Counted from the stretch's first letter, positions 35,013 to 44,370 are shown. The stretch is DNA of 64,000 bases from Thalassovita mangrovi (GCF_009857745.1 NZ_WWEN01000002.1:124001-188000), one strand, 5' to 3'. The notes: generated by a model from the letters alone, not told the origin. A program made the numbers and translations.

Positions 35013-36257
35013 TTGAAAAAGAACGTTCTCATCATCGGCGCCGGTGGCGTCGCTCAGGTCGTGGCGCATAAATGCGCGCAGAACAACGATGTGCTTGGCG
35101 ATATCCATATCGCCAGCCGGACGCTTGGCAAATGCGAAGCGATCCTTGAGTCCGTCCGCGAAAAGGGCGCAATGAAACAAGAGGGCGTTCTTCAGGCGCA
35201 TGCGGTCGATGCGATGGACAGCGCCGCAGTGGCCGCCCTGATCCGGGAAACCGGCGTGCAGATCGTCATCAACGTGGGCACCGCCTTCGTCAACATGACC
35301 GTGCTCGACGCCTGTATCGAAACCGGCGCCGCCTATATCGACACGGCGATCCACGAAGACCCGACGAAGATCTGCGAAACCCCGCCCTGGTACGCCAATT
35401 ACGAATGGAAAAAACGCGATCTCTGCGCGGAAAAGGGCGTCACCGCCATCCTCGGCGCGGGCTTCGACCCGGGCGTGGTCAACGCCTATGCCCGTTTCGC
35501 CATCGACATGATGGACGAGGTGAAATCGATCGACATCGTCGACATCAACGCGGGCAACCACGGCAAATACTTCGCCACCAATTTCGACCCCGAAATCAAC
35601 TTCCGCGAATTCACCGGCACCGTCTATTACTGGGAAGACCAGAAATGGAAGGAACTGTCGATGTTCGAAAGCGGCCGCACCTGGGACCTGCCGGTGGTCG
35701 GCCCCTCGCAGGCCTATCAGTCGGGCCATGACGAAGTGCACAGCCTCGCCACCAACTACCCGCAGGCCGACGTGCGGTTCTGGATGGGCTTCGGCGATCA
35801 CTACATCAACGTCTTCACCGTGCTGAAGAACCTCGGCCTGCTGTCCGAACAGCCGGTGAAAACCGCCGAAGGTCTGGAAGTGGTGCCGCTGAAAGTGGTC
35901 AAGGCCGTGCTGCCCGACCCCGCCTCGCTGGCGCCGAACTATACCGGCAAGACCTGCATCGGCGATCTGGTCAAGGGCGTGAAGGACGGTCAGGACTTCG
36001 AGGTCTTCGTCTACAACGTCGCCGACCACAAGGACGCTTATAACGAGGTCGGTTCTCAGGGCATTTCCTACACCGCAGGCGTGCCGCCGGTTGCGGCGGC
36101 CATGCTGGTCGCCAGCGGCGAATGGGACGCCCATACGATGAAGAATGTCGAGGAACTCGATCCCAAGCCCTTCTTCACCATCCTCGACCGGATCGGCCTG
36201 CCCACCCGCGTGCAGATCGGCGGCCTGGGCGGCGAAGACAAGGCGTGGAACGAATAA
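35013..36257 (+). CDS. Carboxynorspermidine/carboxyspermidine dehydrogenase (saccharopine dehydrogenase family)
   Basis: The 414-residue NADPH-dependent enzyme has an N-terminal Rossmann fold with VLIIGAGGVAQVV and the saccharopine reductase-like central part (GAGFDPGVVNAYARF, INAGNHGKYFATNFDPEINFREF in segments). It condenses putrescine or diaminopropane with aspartate semialdehyde, making the substrate of the decarboxylase encoded upstream. The start is a TTG with AAAGGGGG nine bases before it; no in-frame ATG gives the GAGG fold start. Some homospermidine-type activity cannot be ruled out. Confidence 0.92.
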   Translation: MKKNVLIIGAGGVAQVVAHKCAQNNDVLGDIHIASRTLGKCEAILESVREKGAMKQEGVLQAHAVDAMDSAAVAALIRETGVQIVINVGTAFVNMTVLDACIETGAAYIDTAIHEDPTKICETPPWYANYEWKKRDLCAEKGVTAILGAGFDPGVVNAYARFAIDMMDEVKSIDIVDINAGNHGKYFATNFDPEINFREFTGTVYYWEDQKWKELSMFESGRTWDLPVVGPSQAYQSGHDEVHSLATNYPQADVRFWMGFGDHYINVFTVLKNLGLLSEQPVKTAEGLEVVPLKVVKAVLPDPASLAPNYTGKTCIGDLVKGVKDGQDFEVFVYNVADHKDAYNEVGSQGISYTAGVPPVAAAMLVASGEWDAHTMKNVEELDPKPFFTILDRIGLPTRVQIGGLGGEDKAWNE

Positions 36258-36294
36258 GGGACCGGCTGATCGCCCGCCCTACGACGAAGTATGG

Positions 36295-36320
36295 AAAGCC
36301 CGCCATCTGGCGGGCTTTTC
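36295..36320 (+). terminator. Intrinsic terminator of the polyamine operon
   Basis: AAGCCCGCC pairs with GGCGGGCTT across a four-base loop, followed by TTTTC and further T residues. It lies 38 bases after the dehydrogenase stop codon. Confidence 0.85.
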
Positions 36321-36344
36321 TTTATTCTGACATCGAAAGAATAG

Positions 36345-36511
36345 CGGGCATCGCCCGGCCGCGGGTGGGCGTCCAAACCTGTGAGGCTGCCACTTTATCA
36401 ATCCGCACCTTCCTACCTTTCAGTATCGCGCAACCCTCACCGAAGCGCCCGCCCGGGGGGCGGTCGGGCGCTGCCCAGCGGCGCAAAGCGCCGCTGTTTC
36501 GGGCGGGACGC
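36345..36511 (-). repeat. Dispersed element R2, full-length copy B
   Basis: Read on the minus strand this 167-bp element starts CCCGCCCGAAACAGCGGCGC, has the GCGGCGC/GCGCCGC hairpin, GGGCAGCGCCCGACCGCC, a GGGCGGGCGCTTC arm, CGATACTGAAA, GATAAAGTGGCAG, and ends CGCCCACCCGCGGCCGG...GCCCGC. It matches the copy at 9121-9290 along its whole length in the opposite orientation. It fills most of the 295-base gap between two convergent genes; nothing else is seen there. Confidence 0.75.
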
Positions 36512-36552
36512 ATTATGCTGAGCGATTGTCAGCTCCGCTATCTAAGCGCCCC

Positions 36553-37050
36553 TCACCCTTCAACGCCATGCACCACCACATCAAACCCCTCCTCCGGCGA
36601 CGGCGCGACGTAGTGCTTGGAAAACTGCCGGAACTGCGCCTCGGTGGCCGCGAAGGGATGATCGCCCTGCGCGTTGCGCGCCCGCAGCCGCGCCAGGCAG
36701 ACCTCATCGGGCACATCCAGCACATGCAGCTGGTGGGCCGCGCCTGTCGCCTGCAAGATACCGCGCATCCAGGCGCGGTTTTCGACCGTGTTGGCGGGGA
36801 AGTCCAAAACAACCGATACCCCCGCATTCAGCAGCGCCGCCACATGCGGCCCCATGGCCTGGCGCAGTTTCGCGGCATAGCGCACGTAATCCGCCGCAGT
36901 CGCCATTTCTTCGGCAAAAAGGGCGTTCAGCCAATCGTCCTCGGCGATCAGGACGGTTCCGTCCTGGCCTTCCAGCCTGGACGACAAAGTGGATTTTCCA
37001 GCAGCGATTTTCCCGCACAGCATGTGCAGCGTAGGAGATGTAAGAGACAT
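36553..37050 (-). CDS. P-loop kinase-like ATPase
   Basis: The 165-residue protein is built like a small zeta-toxin/gluconate-kinase type P-loop enzyme. The Walker A motif is CGKIAAGKSTLSSRL near the N-terminus; the second acidic motif is VVLDFPANTVENRAW. A C-terminal lid with VCLARLRARNAQGDHPF resembles nucleotide/antibiotic kinases. The substrate is unknown. No start signal is strong. It stands alone between a repeat copy and mltG, with 215 non-coding bases separating it from mltG. Confidence 0.75.
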   Translation of the reverse strand: MSLTSPTLHMLCGKIAAGKSTLSSRLEGQDGTVLIAEDDWLNALFAEEMATAADYVRYAAKLRQAMGPHVAALLNAGVSVVLDFPANTVENRAWMRGILQATGAAHQLHVLDVPDEVCLARLRARNAQGDHPFAATEAQFRQFSKHYVAPSPEEGFDVVVHGVEG

Positions 37051-37237
37051 TGAAATAACCTTGTTCGGCGCTTCGCGCTCATCAGACGTTCAGAAATCGA
37101 CCACCCGGCCCGGACTGTCAGGCCGGGACCGTAATTCGGATGTGACGCCGCGCGCCGATGTTCTGCATCAAGGTTTTCATGGCCCGGGGGATTGCCACAC
37201 AACTGCAGGTGTGTCCAGCCCGAAGCCCCAAATAAAA

Positions 37238-37262
37238 AAACACCCGCCGAAGCGGGTGTTTC
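37238..37262 (-). terminator. Intrinsic terminator after mltG
   Basis: AAACACCCGC pairs with GCGGGTGTTT around a CGAA-type loop, followed on the minus strand by a run of T (TTTTTTT). It lies directly after the mltG stop codon. The 215-base gap between this and the P-loop gene holds no other recognisable feature apart from a GGCCCGG/CCGGG hairpin. Confidence 0.85.
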
Positions 37263-37265
37263 ATA

Positions 37266-38420
37266 TCACTGATTGGCCTTTTCCGCCTCGATCCGCCGCC
37301 ACTTGGCGACGTTGGCGTTATGCTCGGCCAGGGTTTCGGCAAAGGCATGGCCGCCCGATCCGTCCGCCACGAAGAACACGTATTTGGTGTCCGCCGGGTC
37401 CAGTGCCGCCTCGATGCTGGCGCGGCCCGGATTGGCGATCGGCGTCGGCGGCAGCCCGGGGATGAGATAGGTGTTCCACGGGGTTTCCCCGCGCAGCTCG
37501 CTTTGCCGCAGCCCACGGCCCAGAACGCCCTGCCCCTTGGTGATGCCATAGATCACCGCCGGGTCGGTCTGCAGCCGCATCCCCTGGTTCAGGCGGTTGA
37601 CGAAGACGCTCGCCACCTGGCGGCGTTCTTCCGGCACCCCGGTTTCCTTCTCGATGAGCGATGCCAGGATCAGCGCCTCTTCCTTGCTGGCGATCGGCAA
37701 GCCGTCGACGCGGTTCTTCCACGCTTCGTCCAGGATCGCCGTCTGCTCCTCGGTCATCCGGCCGATCACCGACGCACGGGTGTCGCCCGAACGCACCTCG
37801 TAGCTGTGCGGTGCCAGCGTGCCCTCGGCGGGCAGTTCGACGATGTCGCCAGTCAGCACCGACACATGTTTCAGCCCCTCGACAACCTGCCAGCTTGTCA
37901 CGCCTTCGGCAAAGGCGATGCGGTGGCGGGTATCGCCCTGCGACAACGGCTCGGCGAATGCTTCCGGCACCTCGTCGCCGGTGGGATCATAGGCCGCCTG
38001 TTCGACGTAACGGTTGGTTCCCGGGTCCAGTTCGCGCAGCACGAATTCGCTGCTGGTGACGCCGATCCGGTACACGATTTCGGTGCCGCAGGTGCTGGCG
38101 CCGCCGCGGGTCAGGATGTCGACGATGTCCTGCATCGACGCGCCCTCGGGCACCAGGAAGCTGCCCGCCTTCAGCTGGTCGGACTTGTCGGAATAATCCG
38201 CACCCAGACGGAAGATCGTGCCGTTGGAAATCGCGCCGTCCGCTTCCAGCTTGCGGCTGATCTTGGTCATGTTCGACCCCGGCTCGACCCGCACGCAGAT
38301 CGCTTCCTGCAGCGGCCCGGTCGTTTCATAGCTGCGCTTGCCCCAGAGGATCAAGCCACCGCCGAGGAACAGGAAAACGATCAGCAGGGTCAGCGCGTTA
38401 GAGGCGATTGCCCGCCACAT
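37266..38420 (-). CDS. mltG: Endolytic murein transglycosylase MltG
   Basis: The 384-residue YceG-like protein cleaves nascent glycan strands at the inner membrane. An N-terminal membrane helix (residues 8-27) leads to a LysM-like domain (VRVEPGSNMTKISRKLEADG) and the catalytic domain, with the active-site glutamate in LIEKETGVPEERRQVASVF (in segments) and the motif QTDPAVIYG. YLIPGLPPTPIANPG is the family signature. The gene overlaps fabF by one base (TGATG), a common order in this group, so it belongs to the fatty-acid transcript. Confidence 0.94.
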   Translation of the reverse strand: MWRAIASNALTLLIVFLFLGGGLILWGKRSYETTGPLQEAICVRVEPGSNMTKISRKLEADGAISNGTIFRLGADYSDKSDQLKAGSFLVPEGASMQDIVDILTRGGASTCGTEIVYRIGVTSSEFVLRELDPGTNRYVEQAAYDPTGDEVPEAFAEPLSQGDTRHRIAFAEGVTSWQVVEGLKHVSVLTGDIVELPAEGTLAPHSYEVRSGDTRASVIGRMTEEQTAILDEAWKNRVDGLPIASKEEALILASLIEKETGVPEERRQVASVFVNRLNQGMRLQTDPAVIYGITKGQGVLGRGLRQSELRGETPWNTYLIPGLPPTPIANPGRASIEAALDPADTKYVFFVADGSGGHAFAETLAEHNANVAKWRRIEAEKANQ

Positions 38421-39679
38421 CAGCCGACCTTTCCGAACAAGACGCTGGCATTGGTGCCGCCAAAGCCGAAGCTGTTGGACAGCGCCACGTTGATTTCACG
38501 TTCGCGCTTGACGTTCGGGGCCAGGTCGATCGGGCTTTCCACCGCCGGATTGTCCAAGTTGATGGTCGGCGGCGCCACCTGATCGCGGATCGCCAGGATC
38601 GAGAAGATCGCCTCGATCGCGCCGGCCGCGCCCAACAGGTGCCCGGTCGCCGATTTGGTCGAGGACATGGTCGCCTTCGACGCCGCATCGCCCAGCAGAC
38701 GCTCCACCGCGCCCAGCTCGATCGTGTCGGCCATGGTCGAGGTGCCATGCGCGTTGATGTAATCGATCGCCGACGCCTCGAGCCCGGCATTCTTCAGCGC
38801 CGCGCGCATCGCCCGCTCGCCGCCTTCGCCGTCTTCCGACGGGGCGGTGATGTGATAGGCGTCGCCCGACAGACCATAGCCCAGGACTTCGGCATAGATC
38901 TTGGCGCCGCGCGCCTTGGCGTGTTCGTATTCTTCCAGAACCACGACACCGGCTCCTTCGCCCATGACGAAACCGTCGCGGTCGTTGTCATATGGACGGC
39001 TGGCCGCCTGCGGGTCGTCCTTGCGCTTGGTCGACAGCGCCTTGCAGGCGTTGAAGCCCGCGATGCCGATTTCGCAGATCGCCGCCTCGGCGCCGCCCGC
39101 GACCATCACTTCGGCGTCACCGTATTTGATCAGCCGCGCCGCATCGCCGATGGCGTGGGCGCCGGTCGAACAGGCGGTCACGACTGCGTGGTTCGGACCC
39201 TTGAAGCCGTATTTGATGCTGACCTGACCGGAAATCAGGTTGATCAGCGCACCGGGGATGAAGAAGGGCGACACCCGGCGCACACCCTTTTCCTTGATCG
39301 TCACTGCGGTTTCGGCAATCGATTGCAGCCCGCCGATGCCCGACCCGATCAGAACGCCGGTGCGTTCCAGGCTTTCGGTGTCTTCCGGCTTCCAGCCGGA
39401 ATCTTCCACCGCCTGGGTGGCGGCGGCGATACCGTAGAGGATGAAATCGTCGACCTTGCGGCGCTCTTTCGGCAGCATCCAGTCGTCGGGGTTGAAGGTG
39501 CCGTCGCTACCGTCGCCCAGGGGCACTTCGCAGGCATAGTCGGTCGCCAGGTGGCTGGCATCGAAACGCTGGATCGTGCCGGCGCCCGATTTCCCGTCCA
39601 GAAGCCGCGACCAGGTTTCTTCGACACCGCATGCCAGCGGGGTCACCATGCCCAGTCCGGTTACAACAACTCGACGCAT
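38420..39679 (-). CDS. fabF: 3-oxoacyl-[acyl-carrier-protein] synthase II
   Basis: The 419-residue condensing enzyme elongates acyl-ACP with malonyl-ACP. The active-site cysteine is in VTACSTGAHAIG, and the two histidines are in NAHGTSTMADTIEL and KSATGHLLGAAGA. The length is standard for FabF. The ATG at 39679 follows GGAGAG; the longer frame upstream is not supported. The acpP gene is next upstream, 248 bases away across a terminator, so fabF may also have its own promoter in that gap. Confidence 0.96.
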   Translation of the reverse strand: MRRVVVTGLGMVTPLACGVEETWSRLLDGKSGAGTIQRFDASHLATDYACEVPLGDGSDGTFNPDDWMLPKERRKVDDFILYGIAAATQAVEDSGWKPEDTESLERTGVLIGSGIGGLQSIAETAVTIKEKGVRRVSPFFIPGALINLISGQVSIKYGFKGPNHAVVTACSTGAHAIGDAARLIKYGDAEVMVAGGAEAAICEIGIAGFNACKALSTKRKDDPQAASRPYDNDRDGFVMGEGAGVVVLEEYEHAKARGAKIYAEVLGYGLSGDAYHITAPSEDGEGGERAMRAALKNAGLEASAIDYINAHGTSTMADTIELGAVERLLGDAASKATMSSTKSATGHLLGAAGAIEAIFSILAIRDQVAPPTINLDNPAVESPIDLAPNVKREREINVALSNSFGFGGTNASVLFGKVG

Positions 39680-39877
39680 ATTCTGCTCTCCTCTGCCTCG
39701 ACGGTTCGAGGTTCTCAATAGCTTGGATCACGCCAGTGGCGCAAGTGGATGGCGGGGCTTATAGGCGTTGCCGACCGGTCACCGCCAGCGGAAAACGGCT
39801 TGGTAACGGCCTGACCGGGGTGGCAAAACCGCCCGACCCGGCCCCGCAGCGGATATAGAAATCATTTCATAAAAGAA

Positions 39878-39906
39878 AAGCCCCCGCCTTTCGGCGAGGG
39901 CCCTTG
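39878..39906 (-). terminator. Hairpin terminator after acpP
   Basis: GCCCTCGCC pairs with GGCGGGGGC around GAAA-like bases, followed on the minus strand by TTTTCTTTT. It lies about 25 bases after the acpP stop codon. One bulge makes it imperfect. Confidence 0.7.
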
Positions 39907-39927
39907 AAAATGCGTGATGTTAAGCGA

Positions 39928-40161
39928 TCACGAAGCTTGGCTGATGAATTTCACCGCGTCGCCGAAGGTCTGAATGGTTTCAGCGGCGTCATCGGGGATC
40001 TCGATGCCGAATTCTTCTTCGAACGCCATGACCAGCTCAACGGTGTCCAGGCTGTCCGCGCCCAGGTCGTCGATGAACGACGCGTTCTCGGCGACTTTGT
40101 CTTCTTCCACACCCAGGTGCTCAACAACGATCTTTTTGACGCGGTCTGCGATATCGCTCAT
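39928..40161 (-). CDS. acpP: Acyl carrier protein
   Basis: The 77-residue acidic helical protein carries the phosphopantetheine attachment serine S37 in [12 protein letters not shown]. It begins [19 protein letters not shown], as in FabF-linked ACPs of alphaproteobacteria. It holds the growing chain during fatty-acid synthesis. ATGAGGACATAAA provides GAGGA upstream of the start. The 263 bases between it and fabG contain the probable promoter but no gene. Confidence 0.97.
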   Translation of the reverse strand: MSDIADRVKKIVVEHLGVEEDKVAENASFIDDLGADSLDTVELVMAFEEEFGIEIPDDAAETIQTFGDAVKFISQAS

Positions 40162-40424
40162 TTTATGTCCTCATCCTTTGGGCATTTCGCCCGAATTGTC
40201 GCCCTTGCCCGCGGGCAGGCTTGATTTGTGCCCAACAAGCGGGCGGCTCCTTTCCCGCGTGAACACGGGACATTCCGTGGGCTGGCGCGCCCGCCCCCGG
40301 AAAAATCTGCGTGGCCTATAGCACATGGTGCGGCCCACGCAAACGCTTTCGCACCCACCCACCGGGATTGCGCGGATTTTTTTATACCCCCGTGCGAAAC
40401 CGGTTCCCGAGAGGTGCTGCCAGC

Positions 40425-41162
40425 TTACAGCATCGCCATGCCGCCGTTCACATGCAGCGTGGTGCCGGTGACATAACCCGCCTCGGGGCTTGCCAGGTAC
40501 AGAACAGCCGCGGCGATTTCTTCCGGCGTCCCCATGCGGGCGGCGGGAATCTGCGCGTTGATCTTTTCCTTCTGATCGTCGGTCAGCTTGTCGGTCATCG
40601 CGGTGGCGATGAAGCCCGGCGCGACGGCGTTGGCGGTGATTCCGCGGCTGGCGACCTCATAGGCGATCGATTTGGTCATGCCGACCATGCCCGCCTTGGC
40701 GGCGGCATAGTTGACCTGGCCGGGGTTGCCGGTGGCCCCCACGATCGAGCTGATATTGATGATCCGGCCCCAGCGGGATTTCATCATCGGGCGCATCACG
40801 CCGCGGCACAGACGCATCGCCGAGGTCAGGTTCACGTCGATCACCGACTGCCATTCGTCGTCCGACATCCGCATGAAGATCTGGTCGCGGGTGATGCCCG
40901 CGTTGTTGACCAGGATGTCCACCGCGCCCATCGCCTCGATCGCCTGCTTGGGCAGCGCGTCGACGGCTGCGGCATCGCTCAGGTTACAGGGCAGAACATG
41001 GGCGCGTTCGCCCAGCTCGGCCGCCAGCGCTTCCAGCGGTTCCACCCGCGTGCCGCTCAGCCCCACGGTGGCGCCCGCCGCGTGCAGCGCCTTGGCGATG
41101 GCGCCGCCGATGCCGCCCGACGCCCCGGTCACCAGGGCGCATTTTCCGGTCAGATCAAACAT
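40425..41162 (-). CDS. fabG: 3-oxoacyl-[acyl-carrier-protein] reductase
   Basis: The 245-residue short-chain dehydrogenase reduces 3-oxoacyl-ACP with NADPH. The nucleotide motif GASGGIGGAIAKAL (residues 14-27), the NNAG motif and the Ser-Tyr-Lys triad (NISSIVGATGNPGQVNYAAAK) are present. The C-terminus ends VNGGMAML. It follows fabD by 66 bases on the same strand, so both share a transcript. Confidence 0.96.
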   Translation of the reverse strand: MFDLTGKCALVTGASGGIGGAIAKALHAAGATVGLSGTRVEPLEALAAELGERAHVLPCNLSDAAAVDALPKQAIEAMGAVDILVNNAGITRDQIFMRMSDDEWQSVIDVNLTSAMRLCRGVMRPMMKSRWGRIINISSIVGATGNPGQVNYAAAKAGMVGMTKSIAYEVASRGITANAVAPGFIATAMTDKLTDDQKEKINAQIPAARMGTPEEIAAAVLYLASPEAGYVTGTTLHVNGGMAML

Positions 41163-41228
41163 TTCGGTTCTTCCTCTTTATCGCATCGGCCCGCCGCAGA
41201 GCGCCGGGCCGGAAATTTCGGTTCCGGC

Positions 41229-42170
41229 TCAGCCCAGGCTGGCCAGGGCTTTGGTGACATCCTCGGGCGTGCCCACGGCGGTGCAGGCGATCGATTTCTC
41301 GATCCGGCGGATCATCCCGGACAGCGCCTTGCCCGCGCCGATTTCCCAGACCTCGGTCACGCCGTGTTGCGCCATCCACATCACGCTTTCGCGCCAGCGC
41401 ACCGACCCGGTGACCTGATCGACCAGCAGCGACCGGATCGTCGCCGGATCGCTGACCGCCTCGGCCACCACATTGGCGACGACCGGCACCACGGGGCGCA
41501 GGATTTCGACATCGTCCAGCGCCTCGGCCATCACCCGGGCCGCTGGTTCCATCAGGGCGCAATGGAACGGGGCGCTGACCGGCAGCAGCACGGCGCGCTT
41601 GGCGCCTTTTTCCTTGGCCAGTTCGACGGCGCGTTCGACCGCGTCCTTGTGACCCGACACCACCACCTGGCCGGGATCGTTGTCATTGGCGGCCTGGCAC
41701 ACCTCGCCCATCGCCGCTTCCTCGGCTACCGCCTTGGCGGCTGCGAAATCCAGCCCCAGCAGCGCGGCCATCGCACCTTCGCCGACCGGAACCGCGTCCT
41801 GCATCGCCTTGCCGCGGGTGCGCAGCAGCCGCGCGGCGTCGGAAATGCTCAGCGCGCCGGCCGCCGCCAGCGCCGAATATTCGCCCAGCGAATGCCCCGC
41901 GACATAAGCCGCCTGTTCGGCCAGCACCACGCCTTCGGATTCCAGCGCCCGCAGCGCCGCCAGCGAGGTCGCCATCAGCGCGGGCTGGGCGTTCTGAGTC
42001 AGGGTCAGTTGATCCTGCTCACCTTCCCAGATCAGCGTGCTGAGCTTTTCGCCCAGGGCGTTGTCGACCTCGTCGAACACGGCTTTCGCCGCCGGATAGG
42101 CATCGGCCAGTGCCTTGCCCATGCCGATGGTCTGCGCCCCCTGGCCGGGGAAAACGAATGCTTTTGTCAT
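41229..42170 (-). CDS. fabD: Malonyl-CoA:ACP transacylase
   Basis: The 313-residue enzyme loads malonate on ACP. It begins KAFVFPGQGAQTIGMG; the nucleophilic serine is in AGHSLGEYSALAAAG, and the catalytic histidine is in SAPFHCALM. Length is usual for FabD. The ATG at 42170 follows GAGGGGCATC. With fabG, acpP and fabF it makes a core fatty-acid gene set in the order fabD-fabG-acpP-fabF-mltG. Confidence 0.96.
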   Translation of the reverse strand: MTKAFVFPGQGAQTIGMGKALADAYPAAKAVFDEVDNALGEKLSTLIWEGEQDQLTLTQNAQPALMATSLAALRALESEGVVLAEQAAYVAGHSLGEYSALAAAGALSISDAARLLRTRGKAMQDAVPVGEGAMAALLGLDFAAAKAVAEEAAMGEVCQAANDNDPGQVVVSGHKDAVERAVELAKEKGAKRAVLLPVSAPFHCALMEPAARVMAEALDDVEILRPVVPVVANVVAEAVSDPATIRSLLVDQVTGSVRWRESVMWMAQHGVTEVWEIGAGKALSGMIRRIEKSIACTAVGTPEDVTKALASLG

Positions 42171-42267
42171 GATGCCCCTCATCACGTTTGTGTTTGACGT
42201 GATGTAATCGCCCCCGCCGCCGATCACAAGAGAAAGGCCATGCCGCCGGGGCGCCCCGGTGCCGGGG

Positions 42268-42597
42268 TCAGACCGCGGGCGCCGCTTCCCGCCCGGCCAC
42301 GCGCCCGCCGGCGGCGGGCTGCGGCTGGGGCTTTGCAACGGCGGGTCGTCGGTCATCGCCGCCCGACCGGCCGAGGCGGAACAGGCAGAAACCGATACCG
42401 CCCACCACGCAGGTCAGCGCGACCCGGATGGCGACCGCGCCCGGCTCGGCCAGGTTTTCCGGCTGCAGCCAAAACCCGACGGGGGACAGGCCCAGAACCG
42501 CGCCGCAGACCGTCAGCGCATTACCCGCCAGACGCCCGGCTCCAACCATGGAACCCCGCGCCCCGCCCCTGCCCGGCTTCATTTCGCTCTGATCCAT
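42268..42597 (-). CDS. Small inner-membrane protein upstream of fabD
   Basis: The 109-residue product has a polar N-terminus (DQSEMKPGRGGARGS), two hydrophobic helices (about residues 19-42 and 52-72) and a Pro/Ala/Arg-rich cytosolic tail. AGGAGG sits six bases before the ATG, which argues for a real gene. I do not recognise the family. It lies 97 bases upstream of fabD on the same strand and may share its transcript; it diverges from the rpsF operon. Confidence 0.6.
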   Translation of the reverse strand: MDQSEMKPGRGGARGSMVGAGRLAGNALTVCGAVLGLSPVGFWLQPENLAEPGAVAIRVALTCVVGGIGFCLFRLGRSGGDDRRPAVAKPQPQPAAGGRVAGREAAPAV

Positions 42598-42797
42598 GCC
42601 ATCCTCCTGCTGTTGCAACCGGCAGTTAACCTTGGCTTCTGGGCGAAAATGCGGCAAAGTCGCGTCACCGCCCGCGCCGGGGCCAAACACCGGAACAAAC
42701 CGCCGGGCCAGATCCCCCGGGCAAATCCCGTTCTTTGGGTTGCAACCGGCCCCGATGCGTCGTATACGCCCGCATCCTTCCGCATTTATATGTTGAA

Positions 42798-42870
42798 CCG
42801 CGCAGTCTCTCGTGGATGGGTCGCGGAAGGATTAGCCCTCCTATGAAATGCGCCTGAAAATGAACAGGAG
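42798..42870 (+). promoter_or_regulatory. Possible leader structure of the rpsF operon
   Basis: CCGCG (42798-42802) can pair with CGCGG (42822-42826). Downstream, CTCCT (42839-42843) can pair with the rpsF ribosome-binding site AGGAG (42866-42870). Ribosomal S6-S18 leaders in other bacteria fold to bind the S6-S18 pair and block translation, so this may be a leader with that role. The pairing is short and I cannot check conservation. Confidence 0.35.
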
Positions 42871-42875
42871 TGCAC

Positions 42876-43235
42876 ATGCCGCTTTACGAGCATGTATTCA
42901 TCTCGCGCCAGGACCTGTCCAACGCGCAAGCTGAAGGCCTTATCGAACATTTCGGCACCGTTCTGGCGGACAACGGCGGCAAAGTCGTTGACAGCGAGTA
43001 CTGGGGCGTCAAGACGATGGCCTACAAGATCAACAAGAACCGCAAGGGCCACTACGCCTTCCTGAAAACCGACGCCCCGGCGGCTGCGGTTCAGGAAATG
43101 GAACGCCTGATGCGCCTGCATGACGACGTGATGCGCGTTCTGACCATCAAGGTTGACGGTCACGAAGAAGGCCCCTCGGTCCAGATGCAGAAACGTGACG
43201 ATCGTGGCGAACGCCGCGAACGCCGCCCGCAGTAA
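42876..43235 (+). CDS. rpsF: 30S ribosomal protein S6
   Basis: The 119-residue protein opens PLYEHVFISRQDLSNAQ and has the core NGGKVVDSEYWGVKTMAYKINKNRKGHY, in segments, of S6, with a charged C-terminal tail (KRDDRGERRERRPQ). It binds the central domain of 16S rRNA next to S18. AGGAGTGCAC precedes the ATG; a GTG six bases upstream is a less likely start. It leads the rpsF-rpsR-rplI operon. Confidence 0.96.
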   Translation: MPLYEHVFISRQDLSNAQAEGLIEHFGTVLADNGGKVVDSEYWGVKTMAYKINKNRKGHYAFLKTDAPAAAVQEMERLMRLHDDVMRVLTIKVDGHEEGPSVQMQKRDDRGERRERRPQ

Positions 43236-43257
43236 CCCCAAGAAAGGAAGCTAACCA

Positions 43258-43485
43258 ATGGCAGCTAAACCGTTTTTCCGCCGCCGCAAAGTTTGCCCCT
43301 TCTCGGGTGAAAACGCGCCGAAGATCGACTACAAAGACACCAAACTGCTGCAGCGCTACATTTCCGAGCGCGGCAAGATCGTGCCCTCGCGCATCACCGC
43401 AGTGTCGGCCAAGAAGCAGCGTGAACTGGCCCGCGCCATCAAACGCGCCCGCTTCCTCGCCCTGCTGCCCTACGCCGTGAAGTAA
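43258..43485 (+). CDS. rpsR: 30S ribosomal protein S18
   Basis: The 75-residue protein has the S18 core [34 protein letters not shown] (in segments) and [14 protein letters not shown] at its end. It pairs with S6 in the small-subunit platform. It starts 22 bases after rpsF with AAGGAAGC upstream. Confidence 0.97.
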   Translation: MAAKPFFRRRKVCPFSGENAPKIDYKDTKLLQRYISERGKIVPSRITAVSAKKQRELARAIKRARFLALLPYAVK

Positions 43486-43497
43486 GGAGACGAACAG

Positions 43498-44115
43498 ATG
43501 CAAGTTATCCTTCTCGAACGCGTGGCCAAGCTGGGCCAGATGGGCGACGTCGTCGACGTCAAATCGGGTTACGCCCGCAACTTCCTGCTGCCCCAGGGCA
43601 AAGCCCTGACCGCTTCGGAGGCCAACAAGGCCAAATTCGAAGCCGACAAAGCGCAGCTGGAAGCCCGCAACCTGGAAACCAAGAAAGAAGCCGAAGCGCT
43701 CGGCGAAAAGCTGGACGGTCAGCAGTTCGTCGTGATTCGCCAGGCTTCCGACGGCGGCAACCTGTACGGTTCGGTCACCCCGCGTGACGCGGCCGACGTT
43801 GCCACCGCAGGCGGGTTCTCGGTCGACCGCAAGCAGGTCGTCATCCCGACCCCGATCAAGGAACTGGGTCTGCACAAGGTCGACGTGACCCTGCACCCCG
43901 AAGTTCAGGTTCAGATCGAACTGAACGTCGCCCGTTCGGAAGAAGAAGCCGAACTGCAAGCCTCGGGCAAGTCGATCCAGGAACTGGCCGCCGAAGCCGA
44001 AGCGGAAGCAGAATTCGAAATCGCCGAACTGTTCGACGATATCGGTGCCGCCGCATCGGACGAAGAGCTGGAAGAAGCCCCGGCTGGCGAAGCGGAAGAA
44101 GAATCGGAAGAGTAA
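43498..44115 (+). CDS. rplI: 50S ribosomal protein L9 with an acidic C-terminal tail
   Basis: The protein has the standard L9 N-terminal domain ([33 protein letters not shown] in segments) and C-terminal domain ([18 protein letters not shown]). At 205 residues it exceeds the usual 148-150 because of a tail of about 50 residues rich in Glu and Ala (residues 155-205, [18 protein letters not shown]). I recall such acidic tails from other Rhodobacteraceae L9 proteins. It ends the operon, before a strong terminator. Confidence 0.96.
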   Translation: MQVILLERVAKLGQMGDVVDVKSGYARNFLLPQGKALTASEANKAKFEADKAQLEARNLETKKEAEALGEKLDGQQFVVIRQASDGGNLYGSVTPRDAADVATAGGFSVDRKQVVIPTPIKELGLHKVDVTLHPEVQVQIELNVARSEEEAELQASGKSIQELAAEAEAEAEFEIAELFDDIGAAASDEELEEAPAGEAEEESEE

Positions 44116-44140
44116 GAGCTCCGAATCTATACATTACGAA

Positions 44141-44170
44141 GCCGCGCAAAGATTTTGCGCGGCTTTTTTA
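44141..44170 (+). terminator. Intrinsic terminator of the ribosomal protein operon
   Basis: GCCGCGCAAA pairs with TTTGCGCGGC around GATT, followed by six T residues. It lies 25 bases after the rplI stop codon. Confidence 0.92.
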
Positions 44171-44370
44171 CGCCCGATGGTTGCGAAATTTGCCTCCGAC
44201 AACAGGAAATCAAATTTCATCTTGTCCCTTTTCCGAGAGCATTGCACTATTCTGGCCGAAACTGTTCAAATTCTAGACCGGTCAAGTAGTTCCGCTCGCT
44301 GAGCCGTTGCTATGTACGCTCAAAGTACCGACATATCGCGGCAAACCGGCTACGAGGCGGAAGGCAAAAG

